Part shown: piece by piece, positions 36,701 through 44,559 of the stretch
How the letters are laid out: every line of letters begins with the position of its first letter
Numbering within the stretch: position 1 is the stretch's first letter
Assembly (NCBI GenBank): GCA_035547915.1
Contig: DASZTS010000039.1
Span: 1 to 64,000 of the forward strand
Source: DASSFG01 sp035547915
GTDB lineage: Bacteria; Planctomycetota; Planctomycetia; Pirellulales; JAICIG01
Reading direction: 5' to 3'
DNA: 64,000 bases
Position numbers and translations under genes: made by a program
The notes under the pieces: model-generated
What the model was told of the DNA's origin: nothing
Database searches by the model: none
What the model saw: only the letters and a program-made list of their open reading frames with translations

Positions 36701-37814
36701 CGCATTCAATGCGATCGTAGGGTGGATCTGTGCCATCGATCGCAAAGGTGTGCGCGCCAGGTGATTCAACGATGTCAAGCCAATCGAGACGGTTGGACGG
36801 CGCTTCACCCAGACCATCGAGTCGCAGTGTCACCGTGTCCGGTTGGGCCAGCGGTTTATCACCGTCAAGGGCTTCCGTGCACTGGGCTGTCCACCGCGGT
36901 GAGTGGGGACGCTCGCCGTTTTGAGAGTGGTCGTCCCCCGCCACATCCGCCGGTAATGCGGCAGCTTCCACTCTCACAGGAGTAGAAGTGTCACACGGAG
37001 TCCGGCGCATCAGCTCGAGCCGCGACTTATTGAGCTTGATCGACCCGTCTGCCGGCCGCAACTGCTTCCCGTGCTTTTGCAGTAAGTCTTGCTGCCGCAT
37101 GAACAACGGTCGCCAGCCGGCTTCAAGCTCCGCCTCGACGATCCTCCTGCGTTCTGCCAAGTGTTCGACGCGGAGCGAGGACGCGACGTCATCCATGCCC
37201 AACTCCAATCCGCGTAGCGAACCCCAACGAGAGCGATCATCCGGCGGATGGGGCGGGCAGAAAGACCTGATGCCCACCAGCCGCCAGGCGCGGGCGGCCA
37301 GCTCAATGTCTTCGCCGTTCGTGCCGGTAACTGGCGGGCCTGAAAAGAGATGCTTTACCCACTCGGTGCGCAAAAACCACGCCTGTCCTACCAAATCGAC
37401 TTCTACCGTCTCCGCACTCGGACGCTGCCAACCGTGCATCGTGCGATTGGCGTAACCGCGATCATGCAACACCACTCCGGCCGTTCCCAAGATACCTGGC
37501 GTGCGGGACATCGTTTCCAAACAATTGGCAAGCCAATTCTCACCCGGGATGCTGTCATCGTCGAAGACGGCGACGAATTCTGTGCGCGCGAGCAGCGCTA
37601 AAGCGAAGCGGCCGTGGAAGAAAGCGTTTTCGGTCGAGGTTACCACACGATCGAGTTTGGTTTCGGCAAGAACCGATTTCATTCTCGCATTCGGTTCATT
37701 CGCCCAAGCCCATATCACTGCGGCGGGCACCGATTGTTTGCGGACGGCTCGCGCCAGCAAGGGGATGTTGTCGGGCCGCCGGTAAGCGGTAATGATGGCC
37801 GTGACTTCGGACAT
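33714..37814 (-). CDS. Multi-domain glycosyltransferase: GT2 - methyltransferase-like - GT2 - GT2 - TPR
   Basis: 1,366 residues from ATG 37814 (preferred to 37883, which adds 23 residues before the first GT strand; GAGGG site upstream). Domains: GT2 fold 1 at about 1-235 ('TAIITAYRRPDNIP', 'VAVFDDDSIP'). C-terminal half of a SAM methyltransferase-like domain at about 330-500 ('DRIECGAAMELVRDPLAFLRRLRALLKAGGRL', 'RFFTRRELEKIFCRAGFEI') lacking the GxGxG motif. GT2 fold 2 at about 506-770 ('SIVIVTHNQLECTRACLAS', 'LVDNGSTDGT', 'LLLNNDVLV', 'FGIGNYEDDDYC'). GT2 fold 3 at about 777-985 ('SLCMIVRDNEGTIRACLESI', 'VVDTGSTDTTPDI', 'WMDSDDVI'). TPR repeats from about 995 to the end. Likely assembles a surface glycan or glycosylates the RHS or other surface proteins. 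Confidence 0.88.
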   Translation of the reverse strand: MSEVTAIITAYRRPDNIPLLARAVRKQSVPAAVIWAWANEPNARMKSVLAETKLDRVVTSTENAFFHGRFALALLARTEFVAVFDDDSIPGENWLANCLETMSRTPGILGTAGVVLHDRGYANRTMHGWQRPSAETVEVDLVGQAWFLRTEWVKHLFSGPPVTGTNGEDIELAARAWRLVGIRSFCPPHPPDDRSRWGSLRGLELGMDDVASSLRVEHLAERRRIVEAELEAGWRPLFMRQQDLLQKHGKQLRPADGSIKLNKSRLELMRRTPCDTSTPVRVEAAALPADVAGDDHSQNGERPHSPRWTAQCTEALDGDKPLAQPDTVTLRLDGLGEAPSNRLDWLDIVESPGAHTFAIDGTDPPYDRIECGAAMELVRDPLAFLRRLRALLKAGGRLSAAVANVRQESFVSALIDGRWIADQSAGNSVSNRAGCPQASPVRFFTRRELEKIFCRAGFEIVGMSSSPGEAHERADRRFAASAGTPTDESRVTRYSIEAAVVDQAHHSMTSIVIVTHNQLECTRACLASIRFLTDEPYELVLVDNGSTDGTVDYLRSCPDVRLIENHENRGFPAAANQGIRASRGEQVLLLNNDVLVTSGWLARLLRPLGNDKAIGLVGPLSNFASGSQDIKVGYTNLACLDGFAWEHAERHARQIQEVERLIGFCLLLRREVIDQVGLLDERFGIGNYEDDDYCRRARDAGWRLVVAQDAFIHHFGHRTFDGAGVDLRALLHRNRKLFEEKWGEPSATTEIQSPQDAALHRRLSKSHLRPRSGSSCSLSLCMIVRDNEGTIRACLESIKPWVDEMIVVDTGSTDTTPDICRELGAKVHHFPWPDSFSIARNESLKHARGEWIFWMDSDDVIDPENGHKLRQLVSQLTSDGATSQARASLSNDPKQGESEVIPKLQPAEKEPPPQNLLGCVARVHCPSTGKDGLRELTVVDHVKLFRNRPDLRFEGRIHEQIIPAIRQAGGEIAWTDLFVVHAGADHSPAGKARKIERDLRLLELDLQERPDHPFVYFNLGMTYGEAERWEEAILALKRSLTLSDPGESQVRKTYALLAANLMKLGRHSDALETCAEGLRLFPREAELLFRQGMLHHEAGLLAKAERSYLAVLAGGGPRQFTSVDTGILGFKTHHNLAIVYADMGALEKAETEWRRSVADTPEYRDGWRGLGETLMRLGKFDELRCLADDLIAQPGLRGLGLAWQAQPPRLARDYAEAGRLLQAAVDELPDDTDVVQACCQLLFEAGDLAECERATTHLLRLTPDNPGAQHNLGTLYLRLGRFADASESLRKSIELAPKNAAVHVHLGHALANLGQCSEATCAFAEALELEPGNRQALEGLERLASLGETVTAHRSPNALPAMALGV

Positions 37815-38055
37815 GAGTAGGGTACCCTCAGCCGCGGAAGGAAATTCCTTCCGGGCGATTCTAAAGAGCCTCAGTCTCCTCACTGAATAGATCTACGCAA
37901 AAAGCCGACAGCAACTGACGAAGATTTTTGAAAATTTCGAGCGGCTCTTTCCTTGGTGAGTCGGCAGGCAATAATTGCTGGCACCGTTCTGTCGAGTCAG
38001 GCATTGCCGCATGAGTTCCTAGCGGCACGACTACACCGGGCGAGGGCGGCGACTG

Positions 38056-39234
38056 ATGCCTCGTTTACACTCGTTGGTCGTGGTGGGTACGCGGCCGGAG
38101 GTCATCAAGCTCGCGCCGGTCATTGCCGAGTGCAACCGGCGACCCGAGGAATTCGCGGTCACGGTCTGCTTCACCGGGCAACATCAAGACATGTTGATGG
38201 CGGTCGCCCGATATTTCGGTATCCGGCCGGACATCGAGCTGCAAACGATGGATCCAGGGCAGTCGCTACCGACATTGACCGCACGGCTCCTGAATGCGCT
38301 CGACAATACCCTAGCGCGGGTCAATCCCGATTGCATTATCGCCCAAGGAGATACGTGCTCCGTATTCTGCGCCGCGCTGGCGGCCTTTTATCGACGTGTG
38401 CCATTCGTCCACGTAGAAGCTGGACTGCGAACGGGTGACCTGTCGGCCCCGTGGCCGGAAGAAATGAACCGGCGTTTCGCGACGCTCACCACGAGAGTTC
38501 ACTGTGCGCCCACACGTCGAGCCGTCCAAAACTTACTGAACGAGAAAATCCCATCCACAGACATTTATCTGACTGGCAATACCGTCGTCGACGCACTGCT
38601 GGAGACAGTGGAACGTGAACGTGCCAACCGCGACCATTGGGAAAGCCGCTACACGCAACTTGGTTCAAGTCGTGTGGTTTTCATCACCGGCCATCGGCGT
38701 GAAAACCATGGGAAGGGGCTCCACGACGTCTGTACGGCCATCTGTCGGTTGTCGCGGCGGTTCCCCGACGTCGAATTCGTTTACCCAGTTCACCCAAATC
38801 CCAACGTCTCCGATATAGTGCACCGCCAACTTGCAGGCTGCAAGAGCATTCATCTATTGCCGCCCGTATCCTACCCTGAGTGCGTATGGCTAATGGACCG
38901 CGCAACGTTTATCATGACCGATTCTGGCGGAATCCAAGAAGAGGCCCCATCGTTGGGAAAGCCCGTGCTAGTAACGCGGCGGTCTACGGAACGACCCGAG
39001 GCCGTTGAAAGTGGAGCCGCCATGCTAGTAGGGACCGATGTCGATGTCATTGTGGCGGCCGGAAGCAAGTTGCTCGATGGCAACGCCACCCCTTTCAAAA
39101 TCACCGTGAACCCCTACGGCGATGGCCATGCTGCGCAGCGCATCGCCGATGCGATCATTACGTGTTTGGGCAAAACCTGTTGCACCACTGCCGGGACCGT
39201 GGCTGCAGATTACGATTGCGACAAGCGCACCTGA
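38056..39234 (+). CDS. wecB: UDP-N-acetylglucosamine 2-epimerase (non-hydrolysing)
   Basis: 392 residues. Family signature from the start 'VVVGTRPEVIKLAPVIAE' through 'CFTGQHQDML', 'QGDTCSVFCAALAAFYRRVPFVHVEAGLRTGD', 'WPEEMNRR', 'TGNTVVDAL', 'FITGHRRENHGKG', 'PVHPNPNV' and 'MTDSGGIQEEAPSLGKPVLVTRRSTERPE'. It converts UDP-GlcNAc to UDP-ManNAc for surface polysaccharide. The two catalytic Glu/Asp regions and the His of 'HVEAG' and 'GHRREN' are present. Divergent from the large glycosyltransferase, sharing a 240-base promoter region, so both probably serve the same envelope pathway. Confidence 0.92.
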   Translation: MPRLHSLVVVGTRPEVIKLAPVIAECNRRPEEFAVTVCFTGQHQDMLMAVARYFGIRPDIELQTMDPGQSLPTLTARLLNALDNTLARVNPDCIIAQGDTCSVFCAALAAFYRRVPFVHVEAGLRTGDLSAPWPEEMNRRFATLTTRVHCAPTRRAVQNLLNEKIPSTDIYLTGNTVVDALLETVERERANRDHWESRYTQLGSSRVVFITGHRRENHGKGLHDVCTAICRLSRRFPDVEFVYPVHPNPNVSDIVHRQLAGCKSIHLLPPVSYPECVWLMDRATFIMTDSGGIQEEAPSLGKPVLVTRRSTERPEAVESGAAMLVGTDVDVIVAAGSKLLDGNATPFKITVNPYGDGHAAQRIADAIITCLGKTCCTTAGTVAADYDCDKRT

Positions 39235-39308
39235 GTTTTCTGGTGCGGCTCCTACTCGTTTGCTAGAACTAGGAGAGGACGGGCGGAGCGGTAGCGGAGG
39301 CGGAGGCC

Positions 39309-39944
39309 ATGTCCACGAAGCGGCAGCCTCGGCGGAACGCAGAATCCTGCGAATCCATCAAGGCCCATTTCATTTCGATCGGTAATGGTTCATGCCGGCA
39401 GCCCTGGCAATGGATCGAAACCTGGGAGCGGCTCATCGACGACTCCTGGTTCCGAACTGAGGTCGAGATCTGTTCCCACCGTGTCGTCGAACACTGTTAT
39501 CTGTCACCGGATTTGTGCGACGACTTGAGCCAGGAAGTCATCCTGCTCCTGGCTGCGAAGCTCTCCTCCGCACCGGACCTTGATTGTGACCCGGAACTCT
39601 TGCCAGAGAAATTTGAAGCCTGGATGGGGACAATCATCTACCACTGCTGCGTGGACGCTTTGCGCCACTTGCTCGAGCTGTACCCACCCCACAGCGCCAT
39701 CATCGATTGTCCGGCGCTAGCGAACGGAAGCGAAAGCATCGATATCCGGCTCGATGTGGCTGCAGCGGCAGGGCACCTCGCAGGTCGCGTGCGCGAAGTC
39801 ACCGTTTTGCGACTTAAAGATCGAACATACGGAGAGATCGCCGAAGCACTCTCCATCACTGAGAGAATGGTCCGTTACACCCTGGAGGAAGCAAAAGCGA
39901 TCCTCGCGCCGCTGCTTTGCGGCTATGGGGACGAAGAGCGCTGA
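39309..39944 (+). CDS. Sigma-70-like factor, small (ECF-like)
   Basis: 211 residues with a GGAGGCGGAGG ribosome binding site. Region 2 is recognisable at about 35-115 ('LIDDSWFRTEVEICSHRVVEHCYLSPDLCDDLSQEVILLLAAKL...WMGTIIYHCCVDALR') and region 4 at about 155-200 ('VREVTVLRLKDRTYGEIAEALSITERMVRYTLEEAKAIL'). Unusually cysteine-rich for a sigma factor (seven Cys in the first 135 residues). No adjacent anti-sigma gene is visible; the flanking genes are wecB and a convergent small gene. Confidence 0.75.
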   Translation: MSTKRQPRRNAESCESIKAHFISIGNGSCRQPWQWIETWERLIDDSWFRTEVEICSHRVVEHCYLSPDLCDDLSQEVILLLAAKLSSAPDLDCDPELLPEKFEAWMGTIIYHCCVDALRHLLELYPPHSAIIDCPALANGSESIDIRLDVAAAAGHLAGRVREVTVLRLKDRTYGEIAEALSITERMVRYTLEEAKAILAPLLCGYGDEER

Positions 39945-39966
39945 CGCAGGCGCACCATCGGTTCGC

Positions 39967-40323
39967 TCACTGAGATGACCCGCGTCTCCGGGCCTCTTCG
40001 GCGAGCACCTCATCGTGGGCAACGCTCCACTTCTTGAACATCGTAATGAGGCGATAGGCAGCTCGCGCCGCCGGCTCCGGCAATTCGTTACGTACGAGCT
40101 TCCCCAGCAGATCTCGATCGACCGCAGGGCCCAGGCGGTTGTCGATGAAGTTGGGTTTCGGCATACCGAGCTCCGCCCATAGCGACGGCTCGCCCCGTCG
40201 GTCACGTCCGTCGTTCGCCCCACTATCGTCGTTTGATTGGGGGGATTCTGTCACTGACCTACTAGCTCTTTTAGCCCACCTACTTCCCCAAGTCGCGTCT
40301 TTTTGTCGTTGTCCCAGAATCAT
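39967..40323 (-). CDS. Conserved-looking hypothetical protein
   Basis: 118 residues. The C-terminal half is a credible folded segment ('LWAELGMPKPNFIDNRLGPAVDRDLLGKLVRNELPEPAARAAYRLITMFKKWSVAHDEVLAEEARRR'), helical and charged. The N-terminal 40 residues are low-complexity. No family recognised. It ends 22 bases from the convergent sigma gene and is divergent from the next glycosyltransferase. A regulatory role beside the sigma factor is possible but unproven. Confidence 0.5.
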   Translation of the reverse strand: MILGQRQKDATWGSRWAKRASRSVTESPQSNDDSGANDGRDRRGEPSLWAELGMPKPNFIDNRLGPAVDRDLLGKLVRNELPEPAARAAYRLITMFKKWSVAHDEVLAEEARRRGSSQ

Positions 40324-40524
40324 ATCGGGCGAACTTGGCGCGTGACAAGCAGGCGGAGCGTCTTTTTCCCAAAAATGCGCGCCGTGGCGAAAAATGAAAA
40401 ATTCTCGTCAGTAGCACCGCTCTTTTCGCGTAGTTCATTATGGGAGCTTGTCGGCCATCGTCCGACTGTCGACAGCTGAAGGCACTTTTGGAATGATTTA
40501 GCCCTTTTAAACGACGGAGAGGCA

Positions 40525-43500
40525 ATGATGGCCGGCAATGACGCACCGAACGAGGGAGCGAGGGCAGCGAATGGATGTTTACCGCGTGTTGCTCTCGTGT
40601 TTGATGACGAAGCACGGCCGGAGACGACGGGCACGTATTGCCGCCGGGCGTTGGAGGTACTAGCCGAAGTCACTTTCTATCGGCCGTCGCGCCTCGCCGA
40701 GGTTCCCCGCGATGGTTTCGATCTTTACCTGAATATCGACGACGGCATGCGCTATCGTTGGCCGGCCGATCTTAGGCCATGCGCCTGGTGGGCCATCGAT
40801 ACGCACATGGATTTCCAGTGGTGCCTGGAGAAGGCGAGGGGGTTCGATTTTGTGTTCGCGGCGCAGCGCGATGGTGCCACGAGTTTGCTGCAGGAGGGCG
40901 TTGGCTCGGCCGAGTGGCTACCGCTCGCGTGCGACCCGGAGATTCACGGCCGCCAGGAAGCGGCCAAAGAGTTTGACGTGTGCTTCGTCGGCAATTTGCT
41001 TTCTGATTCCCGAGTCGGTCTCGTGCGGCTGATCCAGCAGTATTTCAAAAAGACCTATGTCGGCCAAGCCTATTTTCAGGAGATGGCCAAAATCTACTCC
41101 GCTTCGCGCATCGTCTTTAACCGCAGCGTGAAAAACGACGTGAATATGCGCGTTTTCGAAGCGCTGGCCAGCGGGTCGCTACTACTCACGAACGACCTTG
41201 CCGATAACGGGCAGTCCGAACTTTTTCGCGACGGCGTTCATTTGGCGACGTACCGCGATGGGCACGAGCTGCTGGACAAGCTGCGTTACTATCTGCAGCA
41301 CGACCATGTGCGGGAGAAGATTGCAGCGGCCGGCAGATCAAAGGTGCTGGCCGAGCACACCTATCGCCAAAGAATGGAAAAGCTGCTCGCGAGGGCGCGC
41401 GAGACGCCGACGCTCCGGACAAGCGCAACGGCTGCTCCGTCGAACACGCTTAATGACGGTGCCAGATGCGACATGTCGTATTTCGATTTCGCCCGGCCGG
41501 AGGTCATGCAACTGATTCCAGACACTGCGCGACGTGTCCTGGAGATCGGCTGCGGTAACGGGCGATTGGGCGAGGCCCTTAAGCGACGGCAATCTTGCGA
41601 AGTCGTCGGCATCGAACTGGATCGCGACGCGGCGGAAAAGGCAACAGGCCGTCTCGATCGCGTGCTGGTCGGCGATGTCGAGCGGCTGAAGCTCGATTTC
41701 GCCCCAGGATCGATTGATTGCCTCGTTTGCGCTGATGTGTTAGAGCACCTGGTCGATCCACTGGCCTTTCTGCGCCGGACACGCCAATGGCTGACTGAGG
41801 AAGCTGCGGTTGTCACAAGCATTCCCAACGTGCGCCATCACAGCGTTGTCGGCAGCCTGATCGAAGGCAACTGGACATATGAGCCAGCAGGATTACTCGA
41901 CCACACGCACTTGCACTTTTTCACGCGTCGCGACGCGGTCGATCTGTTCTTGCAGGCCGGTTACCAAGTCGAAACCATTCACTATGTGCCCGGACCGGGT
42001 TACGAAGAGTGGCAGCGGCAGGAAGACAAGAGCCGGGTGCAGCTCGGCCATGTCCTGGTGACCGGACTACCACAGGCGGAGGCGGAAGAGTTCTACGTCT
42101 ATCAGTTTCTCATGGTCGCAAGACCGGCTGTGGAAGCCACGAACCGTGGCCACGTTATGGATGGCGGGAGAGAGTTCGCAACGGCAGCAGTCTCCGATCC
42201 TCCCCCGTACGAACCTGCCCCCGTCGAGTCGGCGTACGAGAGGCAGTTTCCCAAATGTCTGCTGCTCATGGTCACCTACAACCGGCTCGAATACACGCGT
42301 CTGGCGCTGGAGGCCGTGCTTACTCTCGACTATCCGGACTTGCAGGTCGTTGTTTGGGACAACGCGTCGACCGACGGCACTGTCGAGTACCTGAGGGATC
42401 GCCTCGACGGTGCGGCAAACGTGACGATCATTGCCTCGCCGTCGAATCGCGGCGTCGTTTTCCCCATGAACGAGGTCTGGTCCTCGGATTCCGGGGCAGA
42501 ACTACTCGCGAAAATCGATAATGATACGCTCGTCCCACCGGAGCTGCTCAAACGGCTGGCCGAATGCCACGTGCGGAGCAAGCAATTCGGCGTACTATCG
42601 GGCTTCCACTTCAGGGAGGAAGGGGAGGCGCTGGCGGAAGAGCATCGCATCAAGTCATTCGACAGCATGCGCGTCTTGCCGCAGCCTTACGTGGGCGGCT
42701 GCGCTGTCATGATGCGACGCGAAGTCTTTTCCAAGCTCGGTGCAATCGGTTGCCGCACCGACGCCCCACAAAATGGCCCGTTCATGGATTCCGGTTGGAC
42801 GATGTACCAGCAGCTCATGACCAATGCGGGACTGATCAATGGCTATCCCTGGCCACCGATTCACGTCGACCATATGGAAGACACTCGCTCGCCGCATTGC
42901 ATCCGATCGGAGGACCACCAGCGCTACAAGCGCCAGGAGCGCGGCATGGGGTTGGAGGAGTTCACGAAGGAATTGTGCGTATGGCAACCACACTGGCCGA
43001 GTGCCCCGGTTGAAACCGTGCCGACGGCTCGAAACGGCGAGCGCGACCAATCGACACTGGTCGCGAACCAGGCAATCGTTGGTGGCGGCCCGTTGAACGA
43101 CGGTCCCGACCCCCACGCTTGCATTCGGTTCCGCCAAGATTTTAGACGAGACTTTGACGAGTTCGATTTCTGGGGAAAACCATTTGCGTTTGCCCGGTTT
43201 GCGGATGGCGAACGGGCCATCTGCATGGGTGTGCCCATTCAAGGTCAGGACGGGTGGTCGTTTGACCGCCGGCATGGCGACTTTGCCGCGCAGCTCAATG
43301 TCGCCTTACGTTACGATGCGCCGGGCTTTTACCTGGGCCTATCCGACGGATGCTGCGATCGACCGGCGAGAGATTGGTATTTGCAGCAGATCCGGCTGCC
43401 GCTGGAACGCGTGACATTTTCGAATATCTTCGTCAACGCGAACTACCGGCGTTTCCAGCAGATCGACACCAGCGACATGGCGATCGTGGCTACCGAAGGG

Positions 43501-43767
43501 GGAGACTACTGGGTGCCCGAAGACGTGATGAACAGCAACTTCGACCTCGATCGGTTGGTCGAGCGGTTACTCACGGTCAACCGGCCGATCCTGGTGTCTG
43601 CTGGCCCGGCTTCCTGCATCATCATCCACAAGTACTGGCAGCGAGCCGTGAAAAAGCAGGTGATCGTCGATGTCGGATCGGCCATCGACGAGCGAATGAA
43701 AGGGCGAAAAAGCCGCCAATACCAGGTGCCGGGGACACGTACGGCCGAGCTATGTTGTACCTGGTAG
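40525..43767 (+). CDS. Four-domain glycosyltransferase: CgeB/GT4-like - SAM methyltransferase - GT2 - GT-D-like
   Basis: 1,080 residues. Domain 1 (about 20-300) is a CgeB/spore-maturation GT-B type ('RPCAWWAIDTHMDFQWCLEKARGFDFVFAAQRDGA', 'FDVCFVGNLLSDSR', 'VNMRVFEALASGSLLLTNDLADN'). Domain 2 (about 315-540) is a complete class I methyltransferase ('RVLEIGCGNGRLGEAL', 'IDCLVCADVLEHLVDPLAFL', 'HLHFFTRRDAVDLFLQAGY'). Domain 3 (about 575-830) is GT2 ('LLLMVTYNRLEYTRLALEAVL', 'VVWDNASTDGTVEYL', 'LAKIDNDTLVP'). Domain 4 (about 880-1070) starts 'FAFARFADGERAICMG', the RF-x-DGE nucleotide/metal motif of GT-D/DUF1792 enzymes. One polypeptide therefore offers three glycosyl transfers and one methylation, presumably building a methylated surface oligosaccharide. 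Confidence 0.87.
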   Translation: MMAGNDAPNEGARAANGCLPRVALVFDDEARPETTGTYCRRALEVLAEVTFYRPSRLAEVPRDGFDLYLNIDDGMRYRWPADLRPCAWWAIDTHMDFQWCLEKARGFDFVFAAQRDGATSLLQEGVGSAEWLPLACDPEIHGRQEAAKEFDVCFVGNLLSDSRVGLVRLIQQYFKKTYVGQAYFQEMAKIYSASRIVFNRSVKNDVNMRVFEALASGSLLLTNDLADNGQSELFRDGVHLATYRDGHELLDKLRYYLQHDHVREKIAAAGRSKVLAEHTYRQRMEKLLARARETPTLRTSATAAPSNTLNDGARCDMSYFDFARPEVMQLIPDTARRVLEIGCGNGRLGEALKRRQSCEVVGIELDRDAAEKATGRLDRVLVGDVERLKLDFAPGSIDCLVCADVLEHLVDPLAFLRRTRQWLTEEAAVVTSIPNVRHHSVVGSLIEGNWTYEPAGLLDHTHLHFFTRRDAVDLFLQAGYQVETIHYVPGPGYEEWQRQEDKSRVQLGHVLVTGLPQAEAEEFYVYQFLMVARPAVEATNRGHVMDGGREFATAAVSDPPPYEPAPVESAYERQFPKCLLLMVTYNRLEYTRLALEAVLTLDYPDLQVVVWDNASTDGTVEYLRDRLDGAANVTIIASPSNRGVVFPMNEVWSSDSGAELLAKIDNDTLVPPELLKRLAECHVRSKQFGVLSGFHFREEGEALAEEHRIKSFDSMRVLPQPYVGGCAVMMRREVFSKLGAIGCRTDAPQNGPFMDSGWTMYQQLMTNAGLINGYPWPPIHVDHMEDTRSPHCIRSEDHQRYKRQERGMGLEEFTKELCVWQPHWPSAPVETVPTARNGERDQSTLVANQAIVGGGPLNDGPDPHACIRFRQDFRRDFDEFDFWGKPFAFARFADGERAICMGVPIQGQDGWSFDRRHGDFAAQLNVALRYDAPGFYLGLSDGCCDRPARDWYLQQIRLPLERVTFSNIFVNANYRRFQQIDTSDMAIVATEGGDYWVPEDVMNSNFDLDRLVERLLTVNRPILVSAGPASCIIIHKYWQRAVKKQVIVDVGSAIDERMKGRKSRQYQVPGTRTAELCCTW

Positions 43768-43886
43768 GTTCGCGGCGATTAGACTCTCTGAATAGCAGAA
43801 CGGCGACAAGGCCCGAGTGACGAGCCTTTCTTGCGCCGGTGGTACGAGAGCCATGTGCTTTTACGGCTAACGTAGCCGGCAACGAT

Positions 43887-43931
43887 CGGATTTCTAATCC
43901 GTAGGTCGCAGGTTCGGATCCTCCAGGCATA
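43887..43931 (+). tRNA. Decayed 3' half of tRNA-Arg(UCU)-like gene
   Basis: CGGA-TTTCTAA-TCCG gives an anticodon stem-loop with UCU. It is followed by TAGGTC, T-arm GCAGG-TTCGGAT and then CCT-CCAGGCAT, where one G of the T-stem is missing (expected CCTGC). No 5' half precedes it. Likely the left-hand scar of an integration event, with the displaced half originally to the left. Confidence 0.55.
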
Positions 43932-44206
43932 CCGAACGAAGTCAAAGTAAATCAGCGACTTGCGGCTTCTTCGTTATGCCCGGACTCTCGGACCGCCAAA
44001 TGCTTGGGGACAATTTGGGGACAACACTGCGGTGACATGGGCCGCATCGACGACCCGACTGGCATCGCCGCCCTCGGGAGCTAGACAGTTGATTTCGCGT
44101 GACTGACCGCCGGCAACAAGGTGATCGCAACCTGCATGCGGTCACGGTTCAGCCCTCACGGGGGCGCAGCCGAGCGGAGAGCGGCCAGAGGCCGACAAGG
44201 GCGGCT

Positions 44207-44299
44207 CGCGAAGCGAGTCCGTCGACTGTCCGTCGGCCTGCCGCGGGGACAGGGCAGCGCGCAGGCAAGCGGGGTCCCGTGGGGATTAACCGGCTGGCG
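44207..44299 (+). repeat. Dispersed structured repeat, copy D
   Basis: Best-preserved copy together with A: CGCGAAGCGAG, CTGTCCGTCGGCCTGCCGCGG, GGGCAGCGCGCAGGC, GGGGTCCCGTGGGGATTAACCGG. Lies upstream of nothing on its own strand; the next feature is the minus-strand tRNA-Leu. Confidence 0.65.
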
Positions 44300-44423
44300 A
44301 GAACGCCAAGGAACACAGCAACGGGCCTGTGGACTGGCAGAGGAAGTTGAGGTTTTGCGGCGAAGCAGATCCAGGTAGAGCCCCGTTGATCACTGGCGTA
44401 ACGGGAAGGGAAGAGTGCGTTTA

Positions 44424-44510
44424 TGGTGCGGGCGATCGGACTCGAACCGACACTCCGTTTCGGGATCGGCATTTTAAGTGCCGTGCGTCTACCTGTTCCG
44501 CCACGCCCGC
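44424..44510 (-). tRNA. tRNA-Leu (anticodon UAA), intact
   Basis: Complete 87-base gene with encoded CCA. Acceptor GCGGGCG/CGCCCGC, D-arm GCGGAACAGGTAGACGC, anticodon arm CGGCA-CTTAAAA-TGCCG (UAA), long class II variable arm, T-arm GTCGG-TTCGAGT-CCGAT and discriminator A73 as required for leucine. No intron. The integrase stop lies 50 bases upstream of its 5' end. Confidence 0.93.
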
Positions 44511-44559
44511 GCCGGAGGTACCTATAGCTGGGCTCGGCCATTAAGCCAACGAAAATCCG

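Larger units (their letters stand above)
43768..44423. other. Junction spacer: tRNA-Arg remnant and repeat copy D
   Basis: No gene. Holds a decayed tRNA-Arg 3' half (43887-43931), a short segment with GGGGACAATTTGGGGACAAC at about 44005-44025 of the kind seen beside integrase scars, and repeat copy D. Confidence 0.5.

Noticed and set aside
44424..44510. Intact tRNA-Leu as the att site of the right-hand element
   Set aside because: Its 3' end points left, so an element integrated there would lie to the left; the right-hand element fits the 3' exon at 46265-46318 better.
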